Shown here one piece after another: positions 1-5,690 of a stretch of 5,690 bases of DNA. Below the pieces are notes generated by a model, which saw only the letters and a list, made by a program, of their open reading frames with translations, was not told the DNA's origin and did not search any database. The stretch is from Propionibacteriaceae bacterium (GTDB lineage: Bacteria; Actinomycetota; Actinomycetes; Propionibacteriales; Propionibacteriaceae). The stretch is from contig PMBM01000163.1 of NCBI GenBank assembly GCA_003153855.1, positions 30,293 through 35,982 of the forward strand, read 5' to 3'. The translations under genes were made by a program, and so were the position numbers. Positions within the stretch are counted from its first letter, which is position 1; each line of letters begins with the position of its first letter.

Positions 1-599
1 CGGTCGACATGGATCGTCGCGGACTGGACGTACGGGACGTGCTCGAGGGACTCGACCTGCAGCACGCGGTTCTCGTGGGCGGCTCGATGGGTGCGAACAC
101 GATCTGGTCGTACGTGGCGCAGTGCGGCACTGAGCGCCTCGCGGCCGCGGTCACGGTCGACCAGACGCCCAAGATGCTCAACACGTCCGACTGGCCGCAC
201 GGCTTCTACGGCTACAACGAGGCGAACCGGGACACGTACTTCGCCGAGCGCATCCCCGACACCGGCATGGGGACGCCGATCGCCAAGCGCGGGATGCGCC
301 TCGTACGGCTCCTCCGCGCGATGAAGGGTGCCGAGAAGGGGATGACGAAGGGCGAGCTCGCGTTGCTGCACGACCACGCGACCCGCGACTGGCGTCCGGT
401 GATCGCGACGGCCGACCTTCCCGTCCTGTTCGTGGCCGGTCAGGACTCCGAGTTCTGGCCCGCCAGCCATGCGGCCGCCTGCGCTGTACTGGCGCCGGTG
501 GGCGAGTCGGTCGTGCTCGCCGACGACGGCCATGCCGCCAACATCGAGCAGCCCAAGGCGTTCAACGAGGCGCTGCTCGGCTTCCTGCCTGGCGCCTGA
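1..599 (+). CDS. Alpha/beta-hydrolase fold protein, 5'-truncated by the window edge
   Basis: This is the C-terminal part of a soluble alpha/beta hydrolase. The reading frame is open to the window edge (first whole codon at base 3). The ATG at base 9 is probably an internal Met: it falls just before the helix that leads into the nucleophile elbow, so the N-terminal strands and oxyanion-hole region must lie upstream. Numbering from that Met, the elbow is GGSMG with Ser26 (bases 84-86). The likely acid is Asp146 in FVAGQDSEFWP (444-446) and the catalytic His is His175 in DDGHAANIEQP (531-533), so the triad is complete and in the usual order. A cap-like region with DQTPKML and DWPHGFYGYN lies between. 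Family members include esterases, lipases, haloalkane dehalogenases and cofactor-free haloperoxidases; the substrate here cannot be assigned. A separate promoter candidate before the next gene suggests it is not part of the ABC operon. Confidence 0.9.
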   Translation, partial: VDMDRRGLDVRDVLEGLDLQHAVLVGGSMGANTIWSYVAQCGTERLAAAVTVDQTPKMLNTSDWPHGFYGYNEANRDTYFAERIPDTGMGTPIAKRGMRLVRLLRAMKGAEKGMTKGELALLHDHATRDWRPVIATADLPVLFVAGQDSEFWPASHAAACAVLAPVGESVVLADDGHAANIEQPKAFNEALLGFLPGA

Positions 600-639
600 C
601 GGACCCGTACGCGGCGGTTCTCTGCTCTCGAAGAAATCG

Positions 640-667
640 TTGGTTTGTGTCACAGGTCACACATAGT
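640..667 (+). promoter_or_regulatory. Candidate promoter of the ABC transporter operon
   Basis: The 79-bp gap between the hydrolase and the first ABC gene (600-678) is locally AT-richer than its surroundings. A weak -35-like TTGGTT (640-645) and a -10-like CATAGT (662-667) are separated by 16 bp. Transcription would then begin near 674, only about five bases before the ATG at 679, which fits a leaderless or nearly leaderless mRNA. The matches to consensus are partial (three and four of six), so this is an inference from spacing and position. I see no convincing terminator hairpin for the hydrolase in this gap. Confidence 0.4.
646..663. promoter_or_regulatory. 18-bp inverted repeat, candidate operator
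   Basis: TGTGTCAC-AG-GTCACACA has arms that match at 7 of 8 positions around a 2-bp centre. It fills the spacer of the candidate promoter and touches its -10 element, where a bound repressor would block RNA polymerase. The same bases also read as a direct repeat, GTCACA (649-654) and GTCACA (656-661). A second small inverted repeat, CACAC-ATA-GTGTG (658-670), overlaps the right arm. The symmetry is seen directly; the operator role and the regulator are inferred, and no regulator gene is in the window. Confidence 0.45.
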
Positions 668-678
668 GTGGCTGGGCG

Positions 679-2559
679 ATGATGATCGACTTCCCGCCGC
701 GCCTCCGAGCCCGTACAGACCTGCCGACGACCGACCTGAGGTCGCCGGCACGCTTCCTGCTGTGGCTGATGAGGATCCAGCCGGGGCTCATCGCGCTCGG
801 TTCGTTGAGCGGACTGGTCTGGTTCCTGCCGCCTGCGCTGGCCCCGTACGCGGTGGGCCGGGCGATCGACCGCGGCATCCTGGCGGGCGACGTGGGATCG
901 ACGGTGCTCTGGTGCGTCGCGCTCTTCGTCGCGATCGGCATCGGCACGACGACGGGCATCCTGTGGCACACCCTCGTCGTACGGACGTGGCTCGTCACCC
1001 TGTACGGGACGATGGAGCTCGTCGTCGCGAAGGTCGCCGAGCTCGGGCACGTGCTGCCTCGGCGAACCCCGACCGGTGAGGTGCTCAGCGTCAGCTCGGG
1101 CGACTCGGACGTCTTCGGCGCCGTGCTCGAAGTGACCGAGCGCACGATCGCGGCGTTCGGCGCGTTCGTCCTCCTGGTGTGGCTCATGATCTCGACATCG
1201 CCGAAGCTCGGCCTCATCGTGCTGATCTCCTCGCCGTTCCTGGTGGCGTCGAGCTTCTTCCTCCTGCGGCCGCTGCATCAGGCGCAGGAGGTCGAGCGGA
1301 AGCGTTCGAGCGAGCTCACGGGCCGGGTCACCGACATCGTGGCCGGGTTGCGCATCCTCCGCGGCATCGGCGGCGAGGAGACGTTCGGCACGAACTACGC
1401 GACGCAGTCGCAGCTGACGCGCCAGGCGGGGGTGGCGACGGGCACCTGGCAGGCAGGCGTACAGGCGCTGTCGGTCCTCTTCGCCGGGATGCTGCTCGTC
1501 GTGCTCACGTGGCAGGGCGTGCACGAGATGGCCGCAGGTCGCCTGACGATCGGCCAGCTCGTGAGCTTCTTCGGCTACGCCGTGTTCCTGCTGTGGCCGA
1601 TCCAGACGTTCTTCGAGTGCGTGCAGCGCTGGGCGACGGGCCTTGTCTCTGCGCGGAAGGCCGTCATGCTGCTTTCGTTGCGGGCACCGTGGCTCGAGCC
1701 CGAGCATCCGGCGGAGATCGTCGACGGCGACCTGGTCGACCCGGTGTCCGGGCTGACCGTACGGCAGGGCAGGCTGACCGCTCTTGTCTCGGCCCTGCCC
1801 GACGACACGGCTGCGCTCGCGGACCGGCTGGGCCGCTACCTGCCGCGCAGCGAGGCGCCGCCGGCCGACGTGTCCTCCGACGAGTTCAAGGGCAGGGCCG
1901 CCAAACGGGAGCGCGCCAAGCGCATGGCCGAGCGTGCCGCGATCGCGGCCCGCGATGCCGAGGTCGCGCACGGCCCATGGGGTGTGACGCTGGCCGGTAC
2001 GGACCTGTCCGCGTTCAGGATCAGCGACGTGCGGCGCCACATCGCCGTCTGCGAGACGTCCGCGATGCTGTTCGCGGGCTCGCTGCAGCGCAACGTCGAC
2101 CCACGCGGCACGGCGACGCGCGACGAGGCGGAGGAGGCGCTGCGGACGGCCTGTGCGGAGGACGTGTACGACGCGTTGCCCGACGGCTGGCAGGGCGAGG
2201 TCGAGGAGCGTGGCCGCGGCTTGTCCGGTGGGCAGCGCCAGCGCATCGCGCTCGCGCGGGCCCTGCTTGCCGAGCCGCCCGTGATGCTGCTGGTCGAGCC
2301 CACGTCGGCCGTCGACGCTCACACCGAAGCTCGCATCGCGGCACGCGTCGCGGAGCGCCGCCGAGGCCGTACGACCCTGGTCACGACCGCCTCCCCGCTG
2401 TGGCTGCGTCACGCCGACGAGATCGCGCTGGTCGTGGACGGGATGGTCGCTGTCACCGGCACCCACGAGGAGCTCCTCGCGGGCTCGAGCGCCTACCGCG
2501 ACGTCGTCGCGCGAGGCATGGAGACCACGCCGCTCGCGGAGGTGATGAGCGATGTCTAG
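679..2559 (+). CDS. ABC exporter half-transporter (TMD-NBD) with degenerate ATP-binding motifs
   Basis: A 626-residue membrane protein with type-I (type IV fold) exporter layout. Six predicted helices lie near residues 35-57, 75-95, 155-175, 177-197, 260-280 and 290-312, followed by a nucleotide-binding domain. The NBD is half dead. No A-loop aromatic is evident, the P-loop position reads ALVSALPDDTAALADRL (368-384) with no GxxGxGKS, the Q-loop Gln is Thr460, the Walker B Asp is Val539 (VMLLVE, 535-540), and the H-loop His is Ser572. By contrast the X-loop/signature ERGRGLSGGQRQR is perfect (LSGGQ 515-519), the catalytic-position Glu540 is kept, and the D-loop is SAVD. A charged stretch replaces residues about 391-433. 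The start is ATG 679 (or ATG 682): an in-frame TAG at 664-666 rules out anything earlier, and no good ribosome-binding site precedes it. It should act only with the overlapping downstream partner, giving the LSGGQ face to the partner's ATP site. Substrate unknown; clean frame and normal codon use argue against a pseudogene. Confidence 0.93.
   Translation: MMIDFPPRLRARTDLPTTDLRSPARFLLWLMRIQPGLIALGSLSGLVWFLPPALAPYAVGRAIDRGILAGDVGSTVLWCVALFVAIGIGTTTGILWHTLVVRTWLVTLYGTMELVVAKVAELGHVLPRRTPTGEVLSVSSGDSDVFGAVLEVTERTIAAFGAFVLLVWLMISTSPKLGLIVLISSPFLVASSFFLLRPLHQAQEVERKRSSELTGRVTDIVAGLRILRGIGGEETFGTNYATQSQLTRQAGVATGTWQAGVQALSVLFAGMLLVVLTWQGVHEMAAGRLTIGQLVSFFGYAVFLLWPIQTFFECVQRWATGLVSARKAVMLLSLRAPWLEPEHPAEIVDGDLVDPVSGLTVRQGRLTALVSALPDDTAALADRLGRYLPRSEAPPADVSSDEFKGRAAKRERAKRMAERAAIAARDAEVAHGPWGVTLAGTDLSAFRISDVRRHIAVCETSAMLFAGSLQRNVDPRGTATRDEAEEALRTACAEDVYDALPDGWQGEVEERGRGLSGGQRQRIALARALLAEPPVMLLVEPTSAVDAHTEARIAARVAERRRGRTTLVTTASPLWLRHADEIALVVDGMVAVTGTHEELLAGSSAYRDVVARGMETTPLAEVMSDV
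2538..2545 (+). promoter_or_regulatory. Strong Shine-Dalgarno for the second ABC gene
   Basis: GGAGGTGA matches 8 of the 9 bases complementary to the 16S rRNA tail and ends 6 nt before ATG 2552. It lies inside the last codons of the upstream ABC gene. It fixes the start of the second gene and points to translational coupling, in contrast to the first gene, which lacks a visible site. Confidence 0.85.
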
Positions 2560-4480
2560 CGACCTCCTCGCCACCTCGGCGGAGACCTGGCGCGACGGCC
2601 CGGACAAGGAGCCTTTGCCCCCGGTCCTCACGCGCATGTGGGAGATGGGCGGGAAGCCGCTCGACGAGCGGATCCTGGGCCTGCGCGAGCGTTACCTCGT
2701 GCGGCAGCAGCGCGCACGCGACTACTTCGCCAGCACTCGTTCGCCGAAGCGAGGGCTGCCGGTGGCGCCGTCTTCCGCCGTCGTGACGTTCGTACGGGAC
2801 CTTCTGGCGACGCGTCGCGGACTGTTCGTCGGCCTCGTCGTCGGCAACGTGCTCGCGGGCGTCTCGGGCCTGCTCGTCCCGAAGCTGCTCGGCAACCTCG
2901 TGGACAGCGCGTCGAACGGCGGCGAGGTCTCCCAGTTCGACCGGATCGCGCTGGTCGTCGCGGGCATCGTCGTCCTTCAGGCCGTCGCGACGTTCGTTGC
3001 TCGGCGGGTCTCGGTCGTGTTCGGCCAGGGCGTGCTGGCGAGTGCGCGCGAGCGGATCGTGCGGTTCGTGCTCGCGCTGCCGTTGTCACGCATCGAGAGC
3101 TCGAGCTCGGGCGACCTCGTGACGCGCGTGACCCGCGACGTCCAGACGATGAGCGGCGCCGCGCGCGACGCGCTGCCGGCGTTCATCCTCGAAGGCGTCC
3201 TCATCCTGCTGTCGTTCGTCGCGATCATCATCAACTCGCCGCTGCTCGCCCTGCCGACGCTGGCGAGCATGTGTCTGCTGGTCTTCGTGGTGCGCTGGTA
3301 CCTGCGACGCGCCACCAAGGGCTACGTCACCGAGGGCGGTACGTACTCGTGGATCAACTCCACGATCACGGAGACCGTCGAGGGCGCCCGCACGATCGAG
3401 GCGCTCCAGCTCGAGACGCTGCGCCAGCACCACACCGACGACGACCTCGGCGTGTCCGGACAGGCCGAGCGGTACACGCTGACGCTGCGGAACCTGCTGT
3501 TCACGACGCTCGACTACGCGTTCCAGGGCCCGTTGATCGGGATCGTGCTGCTCGGCACCTGGGGGTACGGACACGGGCTGGTGACTCTGGGCCAGATCAC
3601 GGCCGCCGCCTTGTACAGCCAGCAGATGTACGGGCCGATCGACCACATGATCCAGATCCTCGACCGGCTGCAGATGGCGCTCGCCTCGACGACGCGTCTG
3701 CTGGGCATCGCGCAGGTGCCGCCGGACCGCGTGACCGGGGACGAGCTCCCGGAGGGGGACAAGCTGCTGGGCGACGACCTGTACTTCGCGTACCGGGAGG
3801 GCCGCGACGTCCTCCACGGCGTCACGCTCGACCTGACACCGGGAGAGCGCCTCGCGATCGTCGGCCCGTCCGGATCGGGCAAGTCGACGCTCGGGCGCCT
3901 GCTGGCGGGCATCAACGCGCCGCGCGCCGGGTCGGTCACGGTTGGCGGCGTCGAAGCGACCCGTCTGCCGCTGCCGGTGCTCCGTACAGAGGTCGCCCTC
4001 GTCACCCAGGAGCACCACGTGTTCGTGGGTTCGCTGCACGACAACATCGTGCTGGCAAGGGAGGACAGTGACTCTGGCGCTGTACGGGAGGCGCTGGGCG
4101 CCGTGGGTGCCACCGACTGGATCGACCGCCTGCCCGAGGGCCTGGGCACGATCGTCGGGTCGGGCCACTACCAGCTGACGCCGGCGCAGGCGCAGCAGGT
4201 GGCGCTCGCGCGGCTCGTCATCGCCGACCCTCACACGCTCGTGCTCGACGAGGCGACGTCGCTCATCGACCCCCGGACGGCGCGGACGCTCGAGGGATCG
4301 ATGCACGCCCTGCTGACGGGTCGCACGGTCGTCGCCATCGCGCACCGCCTCCACACCGCGCACGACGCCGACCGGATCGCCGTGGTCATCGACGGCCGCA
4401 TCGCCGAGCTCGGCTCGCACCACGAGCTGCTCGACCTCGATGGCGAGTACGCCGCCTTGTGGCGCGCCTGGACCACGTAA
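2552..4480 (+). CDS. ABC exporter half-transporter (TMD-NBD), ATP-binding-competent partner
   Basis: A 642-residue exporter half that should pair with the gene just upstream, which it overlaps by 8 nt. Residues 1 to about 85 form a charged, hydrophilic N-terminal extension. Six predicted helices follow, near 88-110, 131-153, 208-228, 230-250, 316-338 and 345-365, with cytoplasmic loops that include a GDLVTRVTRDV stretch (187-197) typical of exporter coupling regions. The NBD has an A-loop aromatic (Tyr414), Walker A GPSGSGKST (438-446), Q-loop Gln486, Walker B TLVLDE (562-567, Asp566 and Glu567), D-loop SLID and H-loop His598. These are all canonical. The signature is not: LSGGQRQR is replaced by LTPAQAQQ (542-549). 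The protein can bind and hydrolyse ATP only against the LSGGQ of its partner. Start ATG 2552 is set by the strong Shine-Dalgarno at 2538-2545. The family exports drugs, lipids, peptides or siderophores; nothing here selects among these. Confidence 0.95.
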   Translation: MSSDLLATSAETWRDGPDKEPLPPVLTRMWEMGGKPLDERILGLRERYLVRQQRARDYFASTRSPKRGLPVAPSSAVVTFVRDLLATRRGLFVGLVVGNVLAGVSGLLVPKLLGNLVDSASNGGEVSQFDRIALVVAGIVVLQAVATFVARRVSVVFGQGVLASARERIVRFVLALPLSRIESSSSGDLVTRVTRDVQTMSGAARDALPAFILEGVLILLSFVAIIINSPLLALPTLASMCLLVFVVRWYLRRATKGYVTEGGTYSWINSTITETVEGARTIEALQLETLRQHHTDDDLGVSGQAERYTLTLRNLLFTTLDYAFQGPLIGIVLLGTWGYGHGLVTLGQITAAALYSQQMYGPIDHMIQILDRLQMALASTTRLLGIAQVPPDRVTGDELPEGDKLLGDDLYFAYREGRDVLHGVTLDLTPGERLAIVGPSGSGKSTLGRLLAGINAPRAGSVTVGGVEATRLPLPVLRTEVALVTQEHHVFVGSLHDNIVLAREDSDSGAVREALGAVGATDWIDRLPEGLGTIVGSGHYQLTPAQAQQVALARLVIADPHTLVLDEATSLIDPRTARTLEGSMHALLTGRTVVAIAHRLHTAHDADRIAVVIDGRIAELGSHHELLDLDGEYAALWRAWTT

Positions 4481-4491
4481 GCGGTCGGACC

Positions 4492-5685
4492 TCAGCGTTC
4501 CGCGTTGGCCAGCCTGCGGCGCCCAGCCGTGACCGCCATGACCAGTACGGCGATCGCGAGACCGACGCCGCCTGACATGAGGAAGCCGGCGCGCCAGCCG
4601 AAGGCGTCGAGCATCATGCCCACCACCGGCGGCCCGAGGGACGACCCTGCAGTCAGCGCGGAGCCATGCCAGCCCATGGCCTCGCCACGTACGGACTCGG
4701 GGACGCGTCCGTTGAGCTCGTCGACGGTCGCCGAGATCAGCGGCGCGCAGAAGAAGCCCGAGACCGTGACGATCGCGAAGATCGCCGGCACGCTCATGGC
4801 GGCCGCCACGGGGAGCGTGAGCACGGCGAGCCCTGTGAGCAGCAGCGCCGCGGGGATCGAGCGATGCCACGCGCCGTAGATCAGGCCGCCCACGGCCGAT
4901 CCCGCACTCCAGACCGTCATGACGAGGCCGAGCAGCTCGGTGTGGCCGAAGGTCCGCAGAGCGGCAACGAGCGAGACCTCCGTACCGGCCAGCACGATGC
5001 CTGCCGCCAGCACCGCCGCGTACACACCCAGTACGGCCGGGCTGAGCCACTCGCGGCGGGGTGGCGCGGGCTCGAGCACCCGCTCGTTGCCATCCTCACT
5101 CACGGCGATGAGCGGCGGGTTGAACCACGCCAGCAGCGCCCCGCCGACCGAGGTCAGCACCGTGGCGGCGATCAGCGTCGGGCGCGTGCCGAACTGGGTG
5201 ACCGCGACGATCGCGAGCAGCGGCCCGATCATGAAGTTGAGCTCGACGATGACCGAGTCGAGGGACAGGGCGGTCCGGCGGGTGCCTTCCGGGGCGGCCG
5301 CGACGATGATCTGCCGCAGCAGCGAGAACAGGGGCAGCGAGAACAGGCCGCCGACGGCGCAGGCGACGACGAGCAGCCAGTAGGGGAGGAACGGCGCGAC
5401 CCCCCAGACCAGCGGCACGATGATCAGCGACGGCAACAACGTACGACGCAGGCCCTGTCGGTCGAGCAGGCGGCCGCGCCAGGGCGCGGCAACCGCGGCG
5501 GCGACCGTGTACACCCCGGCGACGAGGCCTGCGGCCGTGTAGCTCATGCCGAGCGTGGTCACCACGTGCAGTGTCAGCGTGATGCCGAAGCCGTACTGCG
5601 GGATCCGCGCCAGCAGCGAGATCAGCTCGGCTTTGCGGAACGCCGGCACGCGCAGCACCGCGGCGTACCTGCCGGCCACATCCAC
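4492..5685 (-). CDS. Major facilitator superfamily (MFS) transporter
   Basis: A 397-residue inner-membrane secondary transporter with about 12 hydrophobic helices: roughly 19-41, 49-70, 82-100, 101-124, 143-166, 169-190, a hydrophilic central loop 191-215, then 216-238, 250-270, 277-297, 299-318, 340-362 and 367-386. The loop between helices 2 and 3 carries the MFS motif A signature, GRLLDRQGLRR (71-81). The second half has VPESVRGEAMGWHGSALTAG (328-347), a pattern common in drug-efflux-type members. Length is normal. The start is uncertain: GTG 5685-5683 gives the longest form inside the window, but GTG 5679-5677 has a better-placed Shine-Dalgarno, and an upstream start beyond the window cannot be excluded. 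It runs convergently towards the ABC operon with 11 nt between stops, so it is a separate transcription unit. Probably a proton-coupled efflux pump; substrate unknown. Confidence 0.93.
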   Translation of the reverse strand: MDVAGRYAAVLRVPAFRKAELISLLARIPQYGFGITLTLHVVTTLGMSYTAAGLVAGVYTVAAAVAAPWRGRLLDRQGLRRTLLPSLIIVPLVWGVAPFLPYWLLVVACAVGGLFSLPLFSLLRQIIVAAAPEGTRRTALSLDSVIVELNFMIGPLLAIVAVTQFGTRPTLIAATVLTSVGGALLAWFNPPLIAVSEDGNERVLEPAPPRREWLSPAVLGVYAAVLAAGIVLAGTEVSLVAALRTFGHTELLGLVMTVWSAGSAVGGLIYGAWHRSIPAALLLTGLAVLTLPVAAAMSVPAIFAIVTVSGFFCAPLISATVDELNGRVPESVRGEAMGWHGSALTAGSSLGPPVVGMMLDAFGWRAGFLMSGGVGLAIAVLVMAVTAGRRRLANAER

Positions 5686-5690
5686 CCCCT
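5684..5690 (-). promoter_or_regulatory. Possible Shine-Dalgarno for the MFS gene
   Basis: On the minus strand the window begins AGGGGGT. This purine run abuts the GTG at 5685, too close to serve it, but lies about 5 nt upstream of the in-frame GTG at 5679. That favours the later start, which would shorten the protein by two residues. The window edge cuts off further upstream sequence. Confidence 0.35.

Noticed and set aside
9..11. ATG at base 9 as the true start of the hydrolase
   Set aside because: It lies only 25 codons before the nucleophile Ser, leaving no room for the N-terminal strands and oxyanion hole; the frame is open to the window edge.
601..640. Terminator for the hydrolase gene
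   Set aside because: Only 3-4 bp pairings are possible (for example TTCT 618-621 with AGAA 632-635), too weak to call.
679..2559. First ABC gene as a pseudogene because its ATP-binding motifs are lost
   Set aside because: The frame is intact, codon usage is normal, LSGGQ and D-loop are perfect, and its losses mirror the partner's single loss. That pattern indicates selection for a specialised subunit.
562..2637. Very long open frame on the minus strand (691 codons) opposite the first ABC gene
   Set aside because: It is a GC-driven shadow: the product is low-complexity Arg/Gln/His/Ala-rich, has no recognisable domain, and runs antisense to a gene with clear ABC motifs and third-position GC bias.
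1179..2786. Plus-strand 535-codon open frame overlapping both ABC genes
   Set aside because: It is a different frame from the ABC genes, rich in Arg/Ala/Gly, with no motif; the ABC frames explain this DNA fully.
4481..4504. Weak hairpin (CGGA at 4486-4489 with TCCG at 4499-4502) as a bidirectional terminator
   Set aside because: The stem is only four base pairs with a nine-base loop and no U-tract on either strand.
3086..5050. Second long minus-strand open frame (654 codons) across the second ABC gene and part of the MFS gene
   Set aside because: It is Arg/Gly/Asp/Glu-rich with no domain, is antisense to one real gene and out of frame with another on the same strand, so it is a compositional artefact.

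Overview
The window is GC-rich (about 70% by eye, strong G/C preference at third codon positions) and almost fully coding. The protein style fits a high-GC actinobacterium: Arg/Asp/Val/Ala-rich sequences, GTC/GTG/CTC/CTG codons, and a paired ABC half-transporter operon of a type I associate with that phylum. Lineage below phylum is not determined. The palindrome CGTACG occurs 11 times by my count and may be a lineage signature.

Layout: (1) 1-599 (+), the 3' two-thirds of an alpha/beta hydrolase whose 5' end lies outside the window. (2) 600-678, a short intergenic region with a candidate promoter and an 18-bp inverted repeat lying in its spacer. (3) 679-2559 and 2552-4480 (+), two ABC half-transporters overlapping by 8 nt, with a near-perfect Shine-Dalgarno for the second inside the end of the first. 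(4) 4492-5685 (-), a 12-helix MFS transporter converging on the ABC operon, with only 11 nt between the stop codons.

The two ABC proteins should work as an obligate heterodimer because their ATPase motifs are complementary. The first has lost the A-loop, P-loop, Walker B aspartate, Q-loop glutamine and H-loop histidine, but keeps a perfect LSGGQ signature and the catalytic-position glutamate. The second has intact Walker A, Q-loop, Walker B and H-loop, but its signature reads LTPAQ. The pair can therefore build one fully consensus ATP site and one site degraded on both faces. This goes further than the usual bacterial heterodimeric exporters and resembles yeast Pdr5. The first protein also has a charged insert in place of the normal stretch between P-loop and Q-loop, and the second has a long cytoplasmic N-terminal extension. 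The exported substrate cannot be read from this sequence. I see no mobile element, CRISPR array, tRNA or rRNA.
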